A stretch of 64,000 nucleotides of DNA from the NCBI RefSeq assembly GCF_036014175.1, contig NZ_CP107917.1, positions 5,704,001 to 5,768,000 of the forward strand. Direction: 5' to 3'. The translations under genes were made by a program, and so were the position numbers. The notes beneath the pieces were generated by a model. It had not been told where the DNA came from, made no database searches, and saw nothing but the letters and a program-made list of their open reading frames with translations. This DNA comes from Streptomyces sp. NBC_00443 (lineage in GTDB: Bacteria > Actinomycetota > Actinomycetes > Streptomycetales > Streptomycetaceae). Numbering within the stretch: the stretch's first letter is position 1; every line of letters begins with the position of its first letter. Shown here piece by piece: positions 34,429 through 43,460 of this stretch.

Positions 34429-35796
34429 ATGGAACGTACGAATCCGGAAGAAACGGGAACGCGTGACGTAGAGCAGCATGCCCGGCCGGGCGCTGCCGGT
34501 AACCGGCGCGTCCCCGCATCGGCCGTACGTGCGATGACGACGTTCACCGCCGCCGACCAGGAGAAGCAGCGCGGCGTACGGCGGATGAAGCTCACCGCGA
34601 CCGGACTGCTGCTGTTCGTGGCACTGGTGTACGTCCTCGCCAAGGTGGCGTCCCACCAGGGCGCCGGAGAGTGGGCGGACTATGTCGCGGCGGCCGCCGA
34701 GGCCGGCATGGTCGGCGCGCTCGCCGACTGGTTCGCGGTCACCGCCCTGTTCCGGTACCCGCTGGGCATCCCCATCCCGCACACCGCGATCATCCCCAAC
34801 AAGAAGGACCAGCTGGGGGTCTCACTGGGCGAGTTCGTCGGGGAGAACTTCCTCTCCGAGGACGTCGTACGCCAGCGCCTGCGCGCGGTCGGCATCGGCA
34901 ATCGGCTGGGGGCGTGGCTGGCGGACCCGGAGCACGCGGACCGCGTGACGGCCGAGCTGTCGGCGGCGCTCAGAGGCGCCCTGGCCGTCATGCGCGACTC
35001 GGACGTCCAGGCGGTGGTGGGGGAGGCGATCACCCGTCGGGCCGACGCCCAGGAGATCGCGCCCGGCATAGGGAAGATGCTGGACAAGATCGTCGCGGAC
35101 GGCGGCCACAAGCGGGCCGTCGACCTGATCGTCGCGCGGGCCCAGCACTGGTTGATCCTGCACGACGAGGAGATCATGAACGCGGTCCAGGGCGGCGCCC
35201 CCGGCTGGACCCCGAAGTTCGTCGACAAGAGGGTCGGCGAGCGCGTCTACAAGGAGCTGCTCCGCTTCATCACCGAGATGCGCGACATGCCCTCCCACCC
35301 GGCCCGCGGCGCCCTCGACCGCTTCCTCACCGACTTCGCCTCCGACCTCCAGTCCGACACGGACACCCGCGCGCGTGTCGAGCGGCTCAAGGGCGAGGTG
35401 CTGGGACGCGGCGAGGTCCAGGACCTGATCGCGTCGGCGTGGACCGCCGTACGCTCGATGATCGTCTCGGCGGCCGAGGACGAGCGCAGCGAGCTGCGCC
35501 TGCGCGTGCGCGCCTCGCTGCTGTCGCTGGGCGCGCGGATGGCGGTCGAGCCGCGGCTGCAGGCCAAGGTCGACGGCTGGGTGGAGGGCGCCGCCGTGTA
35601 CGTCGTCACCACCTACCGCAAGGAGATCACCTCCCTGATCACGGACACCGTGGCGGGCTGGGACGCCGAGCACACGACGAAGAAGATCGAGGCGCACATC
35701 GGACGCGATCTGCAGTTCATCCGGATCAACGGCACGGTGGTCGGCTCGCTCGCCGGCCTGGTGATCTACACGGTGTCGCGGGCGCTGGGGGCCTAG
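34429..35796 (+). CDS. DUF445 membrane protein
   Basis: A 455-residue protein from ATG 34429. ATG 34534 (MTTFTAADQEKQRG) is an alternative start, closer to the conserved part. The DUF445 hallmark is visible: two N-terminal hydrophobic helices with AEAGMVGALADWFAVTALFRYPLGIPIPHTAIIPNKKD-type sequence, a long helical cytoplasmic middle and a final hydrophobic helix. Function is not established; the family is broadly distributed in bacterial membranes. Confidence 0.88.
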   Translation: MERTNPEETGTRDVEQHARPGAAGNRRVPASAVRAMTTFTAADQEKQRGVRRMKLTATGLLLFVALVYVLAKVASHQGAGEWADYVAAAAEAGMVGALADWFAVTALFRYPLGIPIPHTAIIPNKKDQLGVSLGEFVGENFLSEDVVRQRLRAVGIGNRLGAWLADPEHADRVTAELSAALRGALAVMRDSDVQAVVGEAITRRADAQEIAPGIGKMLDKIVADGGHKRAVDLIVARAQHWLILHDEEIMNAVQGGAPGWTPKFVDKRVGERVYKELLRFITEMRDMPSHPARGALDRFLTDFASDLQSDTDTRARVERLKGEVLGRGEVQDLIASAWTAVRSMIVSAAEDERSELRLRVRASLLSLGARMAVEPRLQAKVDGWVEGAAVYVVTTYRKEITSLITDTVAGWDAEHTTKKIEAHIGRDLQFIRINGTVVGSLAGLVIYTVSRALGA

Positions 35797-35907
35797 CAGC
35801 GCACCCACAGACACCGGGGGCGCAGAACCGCCCCAGCGTCCGGGTGGCGTAGGACCGCCCTCTTCAGGGCACTCGGCACGGGTTTCCGCTCGATGGGGAG
35901 GGAGCCC

Positions 35908-37398
35908 ATGACCACCGCAGAAGCCGAGACCGGCCGTACCGTCACGACCGACATCCCCGCACGCCTGGACCGCCTCCCGTGGTCACGCTGGCACTGGACG
36001 ATCGTGATCGGTCTCGGCACCGTGTGGACCCTGGACGGGCTGGAGGTCACGGTCGTCGGCAACATCGCGCCGCGCCTCTCCGAGCCCGGCAGCGGACTGC
36101 CGATCACTTCCGGCCAGGTCACCGGCCTGGCCGCCGCGCTGTACGTGGCCGGTGCGTGCCTTGGTGCCCTGTTCTGGGGCCGCCTGACGGACCGGTGGGG
36201 CCGCAAGAAGCTGTTCATGATCACGCTGGCGGTCTACCTGGCGGCGACGGCCCTGACCGCGCTCTCCTTCCACACCTGGTGGTTCTTCCTGTTCCGCTTC
36301 CTGACCGGCTTCGGCATCGGCGGCGAGTACGCGGCGATCAACTCCGCGATCGACGAGCTGATCCCGGCGCAGTACCGCGGCCGCGTCGACCTGATGATCA
36401 ACGGTAGCTTCTGGCTGGGCGCGGTCGGCGGCTCGCTGCTGTCGATCGTCGCGCTGGACACGGCGATCTTCCCGGCGGACGTCGGCTGGCGGCTGACGTT
36501 CGCGCTCGGCGCCGTCCTCGCCCTGGTGATCCTCCTCGTCCGGCGGCACGTCCCGGAGAGCCCACGCTGGCTGCTGATCCACGGTCGCGACGACGAGGCG
36601 GAACGGATCGTGTCCTCCATCGAGGAACGGGTGGAGGCCGAGCGGGGCGAGCCGCTGCCGCCCGCCGAGGGTGAGCTCACCATCCGTCAGCGCCGCAGCG
36701 TGACGTTCGTGGAGATCGGCCGCACGGTCTTCTCGAAGTACCGCAGGCGGGCGATCCTCGGTTTCTCCCTGTTCATCGGCCAGGCGTTCCTCTACAACGC
36801 CATCACCTTCGGCTTCGGCGCGATCCTGACCACGTTCTACGACGTCCCGAGCGGCAGCACCGGCTACTACTTCGCGGTCATCGCGGTCGGCAACTTCATG
36901 GGCCCGCTGCTGCTGGGCAGGCTGTTCGACACGGTCGGCCGCCGCATCATGATCTCGTCGACGTACCTGCTCTCGGGCATCCTGTTGTTCGGTACGGCCT
37001 GGCTGTTCGACCAGGGCACGCTCAGCGCGAGCACGCTGACGGCCTGCTGGTGCGCGGTCCTGTTCTTCGCGTCGGCCGGCGCGTCGAGCGCCTACCTCAC
37101 GGTCTCCGAGGTCTTCCCGATGGAGACCCGCGCGATGTCCATCGCCTTCTTCTACGCCCTCGGCACCGCCGCCGGCGGTATCAGCGGCCCCCTGCTCTTC
37201 GCCAACCTCACCGAGACGGGCAAGGTCGGCGACACGGTCCTCGCCTTCCAGATCGGCGCGGCCCTGATGTGCCTGGCCGGCCTGGTGGCGGCGTTCCTCG
37301 CGGTCCGCGCGGAACGCCGGTCGCTGGAGGACATCGCCCGCCCGCTCACGGCGGTGACGAAGCCGGCTCGGGCGGGCGAGGTGGGACAAGGGGCGTAG
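35908..37398 (+). CDS. MFS transporter, sugar-porter-like
   Basis: A 496-residue transporter with 12 predicted helices. ATG 35908 is preferred because GGGAGGGAG lies just before it; ATG 35893 is in frame upstream. GRLTDRWGRKKLF is the loop 2-3 motif, RFLTGFGIGGEYAAINSAIDEL matches the metabolite:H+ symporter group, PESPRWLL closes helix 6, and LFDTVGRR is the second-half repeat. It resembles aromatic-acid or sugar-phosphate-like porters, but the substrate is undetermined. It converges with the alginate-lyase-like gene, with only 2 bp between stops. Confidence 0.88.
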   Translation: MTTAEAETGRTVTTDIPARLDRLPWSRWHWTIVIGLGTVWTLDGLEVTVVGNIAPRLSEPGSGLPITSGQVTGLAAALYVAGACLGALFWGRLTDRWGRKKLFMITLAVYLAATALTALSFHTWWFFLFRFLTGFGIGGEYAAINSAIDELIPAQYRGRVDLMINGSFWLGAVGGSLLSIVALDTAIFPADVGWRLTFALGAVLALVILLVRRHVPESPRWLLIHGRDDEAERIVSSIEERVEAERGEPLPPAEGELTIRQRRSVTFVEIGRTVFSKYRRRAILGFSLFIGQAFLYNAITFGFGAILTTFYDVPSGSTGYYFAVIAVGNFMGPLLLGRLFDTVGRRIMISSTYLLSGILLFGTAWLFDQGTLSASTLTACWCAVLFFASAGASSAYLTVSEVFPMETRAMSIAFFYALGTAAGGISGPLLFANLTETGKVGDTVLAFQIGAALMCLAGLVAAFLAVRAERRSLEDIARPLTAVTKPARAGEVGQGA

Positions 37399-37400
37399 CC

Positions 37401-38933
37401 CTACTGGGATGCGCGCCGGACCCGTTCCCGGCGCCGCAGGAGGAGCAGGCCGCCGGCGAGGGCGGTGACGCCGGTGGCGGCGGTCCAGCCGAGGACGTCG
37501 TTGGAGCCGGTGGCGGCGAGGTCGCCGCTGGTGGAGGGGGCGACGGACGCGGAGGGCGATGCCGTGGCCCCCGTCTGAGGCCGGGCGTCCGACCCCGCCC
37601 CTGCCCCTGCCCCAGCCCCGGCTGCCGGGGACGCCTCCCCCGAAGCCGCCGGACCGGGCGCACCGCCCGTGCCTGTCCCGGTCGCCCGGTCCCGCGTGAA
37701 CGCCAGCGTGCCGAAACCCAGTTGGTCGTATCCGCCGCTGTTGGGCCCGTAGTCCCCGCCGCCGCCCTCCGGCGATGCCTTCGCGGCGATGCGGGTGAGG
37801 TACGACGCCGGCAGGCCCCGGCGCTTGGTGTAGTGGTTGGCGATCATCGCCCAGATGGGGCGGGTCATCGCCGGGTCCACGGGCGCGGCCTCGGTCACGG
37901 TCTCCGACCCCGACCAGCCGTTGATCGCGCCCTTCCTGCGGGTGTTCGTGGTGAAGGGCACCTCCCCGCCCATCGCCCACTTGGCCACGTACTGGGCGCC
38001 CTTGAGGAAGCGGCTGTCGTCGTAGCCGTACAGGTCGATGCCCTGGTTCCAGGCCATCTCGCAGAAGGTGCCCATCAGGCCGACGCCGAGCAGGGCGTGC
38101 CCCTGGTCGCGGCCGGCCTCCAGCCACTCGGCGAGGCCGTCGTCGCGCACGACGGGAATGGCGTTGCGGATCGAGCCGAGTCCCTCGCCCTGCTTGAAGT
38201 ACTCGACGGCGCGGGCGACCTGGGCCTTGTCGTCGCAGAGGATGCCGGTCGCCAGGACGCAGCACATGGCGGTGAGGTCCCAGTTGGTCCAGTAGTTGGA
38301 GACGACGGCGCCGTTGTGCTCGGCCAGGAAGCTGTCGCTGAGCGGCGCGAAGACCGTGGTCAGCATCTCCTGGAACCGGCCGAGCTCGAAGTCGGGGTGG
38401 TCGCGGACGAGTTCGGCGGCGTTGGCTATCTGGTACCCGTACAGGCCGGCGGCCAGGAAGCGGTCGGCGTTGCCGCCGAGGCCGGTCAGCTCGGCCGACC
38501 AGGCGTTGAGGATCGCCACGGCGGTGTCGAGGTGCGCGCTGTCGCCGCTGACGTGGCCGCGCAGGGCGTTCTGGTAAGCGGCGTGGATGTCGTTGTAGAG
38601 GATCGCGTAGTTCTGGCCGGCGCCTCCCCGGACCACGGTCGCCTGCGGGTTGGCCGTCCAGCCGCTCTGTGCGTGCCGGTTGGCGGTCAGCTTGGCGAAC
38701 CCGGCCGTGTGGACAGCGGCGCCGGCCTTCACCTTGGCGGCCATCCGGTCCAGGTCGGCGCGGGTGTGCAGGAGGCCGGGGTGCGCGAACGAGGCGCCGG
38801 CGGCGGCTGCCGGGGACGCGAGAGTGGTCGTACCGATACCGATGCCGATTCCGGCGCCCGTTGCGGCCCCGACGGCTCCGGCGGTCGCACCCGTGGCCTT
38901 GAGCATGCTCCGGCGGCTGATCTGTCGTGTCAC
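37401..38933 (-). CDS. Tat-exported alginate-lyase-like protein with LAATG sorting signal
   Basis: A protein of about 510 residues. GTG 38933 has GAGGA 9 nt upstream, while ATG 38942 abuts it. A twin-arginine signal (SRRSMLKATG) precedes a hydrophobic region and AAA site. The central ~350 residues are helical with family blocks of the alginate lyase superfamily (VVSNYWTNWDLTAMCC, GLAEWLEAGRDQGHALLGVG, CEMAWNQGIDLYGYDD). A Gly/Ala/Pro/Ser linker leads to LAATGSN, a hydrophobic helix and RRRERVRR: a class E sortase substrate. Likely a polysaccharide lyase tethered to the wall; the polymer is unknown. Confidence 0.85.
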   Translation of the reverse strand: MTRQISRRSMLKATGATAGAVGAATGAGIGIGIGTTTLASPAAAAGASFAHPGLLHTRADLDRMAAKVKAGAAVHTAGFAKLTANRHAQSGWTANPQATVVRGGAGQNYAILYNDIHAAYQNALRGHVSGDSAHLDTAVAILNAWSAELTGLGGNADRFLAAGLYGYQIANAAELVRDHPDFELGRFQEMLTTVFAPLSDSFLAEHNGAVVSNYWTNWDLTAMCCVLATGILCDDKAQVARAVEYFKQGEGLGSIRNAIPVVRDDGLAEWLEAGRDQGHALLGVGLMGTFCEMAWNQGIDLYGYDDSRFLKGAQYVAKWAMGGEVPFTTNTRRKGAINGWSGSETVTEAAPVDPAMTRPIWAMIANHYTKRRGLPASYLTRIAAKASPEGGGGDYGPNSGGYDQLGFGTLAFTRDRATGTGTGGAPGPAASGEASPAAGAGAGAGAGSDARPQTGATASPSASVAPSTSGDLAATGSNDVLGWTAATGVTALAGGLLLLRRRERVRRASQ

Positions 38934-39067
38934 GTGGCTCATTCCTCGCGTGCCTGGGGCTGGGGACGGTGAGGAGACGGGGAGACACTGCCGGGGATAA
39001 CAGAAACTCCGGCCGCCGGTGTCGCGGCCCACCGACAACCCCGGCCGACGATCAGGAGCCGCATCCC

Positions 39068-39427
39068 ATGACGATCCGCAGGATCATGCCCGACTTCCAG
39101 GTCGGGTCCGAGGCACAGATGGAGACCAGCCGGGACTTCTACGGCCTGCTCGGCTTCGAGGAGGTGATGAACATGGGCTGGGTGATGACCCTGGCGTCCC
39201 CCGCCAACCCCACCGCCCAGATCAGCTTCTTCACCGCTGAACGCACCGCTCCGGTCGTCCCCGACCTGAGCGTGGAGGTCGAGGACGTCGACGCCGTGTA
39301 CGCCCAGGTGCTGGCGTCGGGCGCGGAGATCGTACGGGAGCTCCGGGACGAGGAGTGGGGCGTACGGCGGTTCTTCGTACGGGACCCGAACGGGCGGGTG
39401 GTGAATGTGCTGAGCCACCAGGCCTAG
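39068..39427 (+). CDS. VOC-family (glyoxalase/bleomycin-resistance fold) protein
   Basis: A 119-residue protein from ATG 39068, with GGAGCCGC upstream. Paired beta-alpha-beta-beta-beta units are evident: SRDFYGLLGFEEVMNMGWVM and DVDAVYAQVLASGAEIVRELRDEEWGVRRFFVRDPNGRVVNVL. A single VOC module suggests a homodimer. Metal ligands cannot be assigned with certainty. The fold serves glyoxalases, dioxygenases and drug-binding proteins, so the function is open. Confidence 0.87.
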   Translation: MTIRRIMPDFQVGSEAQMETSRDFYGLLGFEEVMNMGWVMTLASPANPTAQISFFTAERTAPVVPDLSVEVEDVDAVYAQVLASGAEIVRELRDEEWGVRRFFVRDPNGRVVNVLSHQA

Positions 39428-39489
39428 GCCGGGTCCGCAGGCGGGAAGTGCGGACACGGCCCAGCGAGATCCCAAGGCCACGGCGAGTC

Positions 39490-39791
39490 TCAGCCCCGCC
39501 GGTCCGCCACCGCCCACGACGCCAGGGCCACCGCTCCCGCGACCCCGAACACGGCGGGCCAGGCGCCCACCTTCTTGGCCAGCGGGTGCGAACCGGCGAA
39601 CGCGGCGACATACGCGGCCGTCAGTGCGCCCGCGGCCTTCCCGCCCGCCTGCTGACTCCACTGCTGCGCTGCCACGGCCCCGGCGACGGCCAGTACGGCG
39701 CCGCCGAGCTGCCGCTTCCTGGTCCAGCGGGCGACGCCGTAGCCGCCGACGAGTCCGCCTGCGGCGACCGCCGCGCTGGGATCTTCGCCAT
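39490..39791 (-). pseudogene. Small membrane protein, frameshifted near its start
   Basis: ATG 39791 has an excellent ribosome site (GGGAGG 5 nt upstream) and starts MAKIP. The conserved-looking body (AAVAAGGLVGGYGVARW... to VADRRG at 39490) is in another frame. One extra base in the CCC at about 39775-39780 would join them into a ~100-residue protein with 2-3 hydrophobic helices (GGAVLAVAGAVAAQQW, AAYVAAFAGSHPLAKKVG, WPAVFGVAGAVALASWAV). The break may be a sequencing error or real decay. Function unknown. Confidence 0.6.
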
Positions 39792-40342
39792 GTCTGCCTC
39801 CCACCACTGCACCCGGCAACCGCTGCCGGCCTCGATGGACCGAGGTAACCGGCCTCGCCCTTCCGCAACTCGGCCCGGGCACGCAGCTCCGACGCGTACC
39901 CCGCGCCGATGGCGCACCCTGCGGCGGTGAGGGCGAGGACCAGGACGCCCGGGTTGACGTACCCGGGCACGTCGCCGTTGTCGTAACTCCCGCCGTCGCT
40001 GGTCGAACAGACGAAGCCGAGAGGGACGTACGTGACCGTGTAGTCGACGATCTCGACGCCCTGCTGAGCCCGTTCCCACCAGCCCTCTGTGCGGCAGGAC
40101 CGAGGTGGCGACGAGTCGGTTCCGCCGTCCTCCGCCGTCATCACCGCGCCTGTGACGGCGAGCAGCCCCCAGGCGTACATGCCCAACGCACCGGCGCCCG
40201 CGAGGGCCGCGAGCCCGCGCAGCAAGCCGGAGGCGCCGGTGCGTTGTGCGCGCCGGTCGGCCAGGGTGCGGGCGCCGTATCCGCAGAGCCCGAATGCGGT
40301 GATCACCGCGATGACGACGAACATCAGGTACACCAGGAACAC
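39792..40342 (-). CDS. Three-helix membrane protein, 3' end uncertain
   Basis: From ATG 40342: MFLVYLMFVVIAVITAFGL (helix 1), a second helix near 45-67, an outside domain with Cys (PRSCRTEGWWERAQQ; VPLGFVCSTSDGGSYDNG), a third helix near 132-150, and a basic end (SELRARAELRKGEAGYLG). No stop occurs there: the frame stays open to 38939, opposite the VOC gene, which is not believable as coding. The given end is the start of the next gene, not an observed stop. A frameshift near 39850 is likely. No domain is recognised. Confidence 0.5.
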
Positions 40343-40399
40343 ATGTCCTCCAGACAGTGGTCTCGCGGGCTCGGTGGCACCGGCGTCACAGATCCGGGA

Positions 40400-40826
40400 T
40401 CACAGCACGTCCGCCAGGCGGTCCACCTGGTCCGGGTCCAGGCCGTAGCAGTAGAGCATGACCTTGTCGGCGCCCCGGTCGGCGAAGGCGGTGAGGGCGG
40501 CCCGGATCTCGGCGGGCGTGTTGAGGAGGCCGGCGACCATGCGGTCGGCCATGCCGGTGAAGGCGTAGTACGCGTGTATGCGAGCGCGGGCGTCGTCGAG
40601 CACGTGCGGTGGGCCGAGTGCGAAGTTGACCTGAGCGACGAGGCGGGGTTCGCCGTCGCGGCCGTACTCCTTCCAGAACCCGCGGACGGCGCCGAACAGG
40701 CCGCCCGCCCAGGAGGGCGCCGCAGCCGCGAGGAAGCCGTTGCCCCAGCGGGCGACGCGTTCGAGGGCGGCCGGCTTGAAGCCGCCGAACGGGCAGGCCG
40801 ATGCCCACGTTCGTATCGACGTTCAT
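40400..40826 (-). pseudogene. LLM-class flavin-dependent oxidoreductase remnant with internal deletion
   Basis: ATG 40826, with GGAGG 9 nt upstream, starts MNVDTNVGIGL, the usual N-terminus of luciferase-like oxidoreductases. A few codons later, in another frame, the sequence jumps to the C-terminal part of the same family: PFGGFKPAALERVARWGNGF, then VLDDARARIHAYYAF, ending DQVDRLADVL at 40400. Intact members are ~300 residues, so about 150-180 residues are missing between the pieces. The gene is almost certainly inactive. Confidence 0.75.
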
Positions 40827-41575
40827 GAACGGGCCTCCGAAAGAGGGGTCGACAAAGACGACTGCCGCCCCTTCGGCACCTCGGCGTGGCTCGGTGGCTC
40901 GTGAGGTGGGATGTTCTCGCTCTGCGGCTTGCTTCCCGGGGAACGTCTCTTCGAAGCGAACTCACTGTAGGCCGGGCCGGTTTCGCGGCACAAACATTTT
41001 GTGCACGGCATGCAGGGCTCCCTCCCGGCACCGGAATGTGGGCCAAGGTCCCCAAGGGCCCTCCTGACCTTGCCCGGGGGCCAGGGGAGGACCGTCAGAC
41101 CCCGTCCAGCGAGGAGCTGAGGCCGTGGTCGAGTTCGGGCCCGATTCCAGAGACGCCGAGTGCCGGAACCCTGGAGTTCCCCGGAGCCCCCGAGCTCACC
41201 GGGCCCCCGGCCCCCACCCCGCCGGAGCCGGCCGCGCCTCCGCACCGACCCCAGCTCCTGTCGACCCGAAACCTGCCCCGACTCCCGCCCCACCCAGCCG
41301 TCCCCCGAGACCCCGGACTCCCCCCCAGAACCCCGGCGCCGACTGCGGGAACTGACCAGCAGTCGGCTGTGACTCACGTCACCGCTACCCCCGGAAAAGA
41401 AAGCGGGTGCTACCCCCGCGACCCTGGCATGCTCATGCATGACTACTGGGGGGTAACCACCGTCTGCGCCCAGCGCAGCAACGGCCGTACAGGCACGTCT
41501 GGATGATCGGCGTGCCCGCTCCCCATGCGTCACCTCCTGAAGCGCACCCCCATACCCCGCTCCCGAGGAACACGC
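40827..41575. other. Gene-poor stretch with a perfect palindrome and a C-rich tract
   Basis: About 750 bp with open frames on both strands but no plausible protein; the plus-strand frame 40886-41506 is Pro/Arg-rich junk. It holds the palindrome at 40988-41004 and a strongly cytosine-rich plus strand at about 41190-41345. It may contain what is left of a regulator once paired with the decayed oxidoreductase. Confidence 0.4.
40988..41004. promoter_or_regulatory. Perfect 7-bp inverted repeat, putative operator
   Basis: GCACAAA, spacer CAT, TTTGTGC. It lies about 160 bp upstream of the start of the oxidoreductase remnant. It is A/T-rich against its surroundings and typical in form for a TetR/MarR-type operator; the regulator is unknown. 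Confidence 0.45.
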
Positions 41576-43108
41576 GTGCACAGACCCAAGTTCAAGCGGC
41601 ATGCCTTACTGACGGCTGCCACCCTCGCGGCCGTGCTCATCACGGGCTGCTCGACCAACTCCCCGACCACCACCGACCCGGCGAACAGGGCGGCGGCCGA
41701 GACCTCTGACCCCGCCGCGGTCCAGGAACAACTCGCCGTCGTATCGGCCCCGTCGGGTACGGCCACTCCCACCGCCGTCGCCGACGGCGGTGAGGGAGGC
41801 ACGGCGAAGAAGTCGTCCCTCAAGGTCGCCTCGTACGACAGAAAGTCCGGACGGGCCGTCATCTCGTCGCCGAGCGTGCCGAAGCCGCCCGCCGACCAGT
41901 CGGCTGACCCGTCGGCCGCCCCGTCGACCGGCACCAGCCCCTCGCCCACCTCGCCGGCGAAGCCCTCGACCAGCCCCTCCGCCTCCCCCTCCACCTCCGC
42001 CCAACCCCCGGTATCCGTCGGCGACTTCATCGCCAGCGCTCCCGCCCCCGGCGCCCCCGACGGCGTGCTGGCCGAGGTCACGCAGGTCGTAGGTGCCACG
42101 GAGGACGGCGATACGACGGTCGACACGGAACCGGCGAAGCTCAACTCCGTGCTCGGCGAGAGCAAGGCCAAGGGCACGGTCCCCGTGGACCCGTCGGCCA
42201 TGGAGGTCGAGCCCCTCCTGAAGGGCGTGAAGGTCTCCTGGGCGAAGACCGGCGACCTCCACTTCGGCCCCGAGGGCGCGAAACTCCCGCTGGGCAGCCT
42301 CCGTATCGACGTCGGTGCGGCGGTCGCCACGGCCGAGGGCGCCCCGGCGTCGGCGGCCGCGTCCGTGGAGGGCTTCGTCCAGCTCGCGCCCGAGGTCGCG
42401 TTCTCGTACGACGGTTCCGGCAACGGCACGGGTGCCTCGCCCGGCGGCGCCTTCCTGGGCCTGTCCGGCGACTGGGCCTCCAAGTGGTCGCTGAAGGGCC
42501 GCGCGGCCGGCTCGACCAACGGGCAGCCGATCCGCATCCCCTTCGCCGAGCTCCACTCCGACCCGGTGATCCAGGTCGGCCCGATCCCCGTGGTCGTCAA
42601 CCTGGACCTCACCTGCTACATCCAGGTGAACGCGGACGGCAGGGTCACGGTCGACGTCGAACAGGACATCAAGGGCGACTTCCGCGTCGGCGGCACCTTC
42701 TCCTGGGCCAAGGGCTGGACCCCGGTCAGCGAGTCCGAGATGACGGGCGAGCCCGTCAAGGCCACGGTCACCGCGGCCGGCGACGTCAAGGCCGCGCTCG
42801 GCGCCGAGGCCACCGTGGGCCTCTACGGCACCGTGGGCGTCACCGCCGACCTGGCCCCGTACGTCCGCGCACACGCCGAGGCATCGGCGGAGGGCTCCTC
42901 CGACGGCACAGGCGCGGTAACCGGTGCCTACGCCCTCTACGGCGGCGTGGACCTCACCGGCTCCCTCCAGCTGCAACTGACCATATTCGGCACGCCCGTC
43001 TTCCAGAAGAAGATCCCGCTGGGTGCCCTGCACCGCGAGTGGCTCCTGACGGAGGGCAAGGCGGAGGCGGCGACAACCGGCCCGACGTCGACAAGGGCGA
43101 CCGGCTGA
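41576..43108 (+). CDS. Large putative lipoprotein with Ser/Pro-rich linker and beta-rich domain
   Basis: About 510 residues from GTG 41576, with CGAGGAA 6 nt upstream; the frame is open from ATG 41525. A basic start and hydrophobic segment end in the lipobox LITGC. Residues ~60-150 are low complexity (Ser/Pro/Thr/Ala). The rest is rich in beta-type alternation (VKVSWAKTGDLHFGPEGAKLPLG, VQLAPEVAFSYDGSG, VVVNLDLTCYIQVNADGRVTVD), suggesting an extracellular beta-sandwich or barrel. No catalytic motif is recognised. Probably membrane-tethered on the outer face. Function unknown. Confidence 0.75.
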   Translation: MHRPKFKRHALLTAATLAAVLITGCSTNSPTTTDPANRAAAETSDPAAVQEQLAVVSAPSGTATPTAVADGGEGGTAKKSSLKVASYDRKSGRAVISSPSVPKPPADQSADPSAAPSTGTSPSPTSPAKPSTSPSASPSTSAQPPVSVGDFIASAPAPGAPDGVLAEVTQVVGATEDGDTTVDTEPAKLNSVLGESKAKGTVPVDPSAMEVEPLLKGVKVSWAKTGDLHFGPEGAKLPLGSLRIDVGAAVATAEGAPASAAASVEGFVQLAPEVAFSYDGSGNGTGASPGGAFLGLSGDWASKWSLKGRAAGSTNGQPIRIPFAELHSDPVIQVGPIPVVVNLDLTCYIQVNADGRVTVDVEQDIKGDFRVGGTFSWAKGWTPVSESEMTGEPVKATVTAAGDVKAALGAEATVGLYGTVGVTADLAPYVRAHAEASAEGSSDGTGAVTGAYALYGGVDLTGSLQLQLTIFGTPVFQKKIPLGALHREWLLTEGKAEAATTGPTSTRATG

Positions 43109-43114
43109 CGTCAC

Positions 43115-43154
43115 GCGGGCCGCGCCGACCATCACCCACGTCGGCTCGGCCCGC
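43115..43154. terminator. Bidirectional hairpin between convergent genes
   Basis: GCGGGCCGCGCCGAC (43115-43129) pairs with GTCGGCTCGGCCCGC (43140-43154) with one mismatch and a 10-nt loop. It lies between the lipoprotein stop and the small membrane gene stop. Confidence 0.75.
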
Positions 43155-43177
43155 GCTCTCCTCGCTGCCGTACGGCG

Positions 43178-43381
43178 TCAGCCGTCCGAGCTGGAGTTCG
43201 AGCCGGACCTCGACCTACTTCCGGAACGCCCCAACACCCGCACCACCTCGCCCAGTCCCAGGGTCACGGCGGCCACCCCACGCACCCAGCGCGGGCCGCC
43301 CCGTGACGCCCACACGACACACACGCACCCTGCGACGGCGAGCAGGAGAACGCCGACCAAGACGAGCACGATCATGCTCAT
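43178..43381 (-). CDS. Small membrane protein, 67 aa
   Basis: ATG 43381 follows GAGGAAGAAGGGGG. Residues ~3-26 form a hydrophobic helix (VLVLVGVLLLAVAGCVCVVW), then a basic and Ser/Arg-rich tail (GRSGSRSRSGSNSSSDG). It lies downstream of the YqeB-like gene on the same strand and may be co-transcribed. No family recognised. Confidence 0.6.
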   Translation of the reverse strand: MSMIVLVLVGVLLLAVAGCVCVVWASRGGPRWVRGVAAVTLGLGEVVRVLGRSGSRSRSGSNSSSDG

Positions 43382-43460
43382 CCCCCTTCTTCCTCTGTGG
43401 TCCGCGCATCCTCCCAGCCGACGCTGTGCCGCGGCCCGGCGGCCCGGGTGCGTCGCCGTT

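Noticed and set aside
35983..38988. A 1001-codon open frame on the minus strand
   Set aside because: It is opposite the MFS gene and shifted against the alginate-lyase-like gene; the sequence is Arg/Gly/Ala-rich with no domain. Long shadow frames are normal at this G+C.
38939..40342. A single 467-aa protein from 40342
   Set aside because: Only the first ~180 residues look like protein; the rest runs antisense through a VOC gene and over another small gene.
40886..41506. A 206-codon plus-strand frame
   Set aside because: Pro/Arg-rich, no ribosome site, no domain; frames are open on both strands because of base composition.
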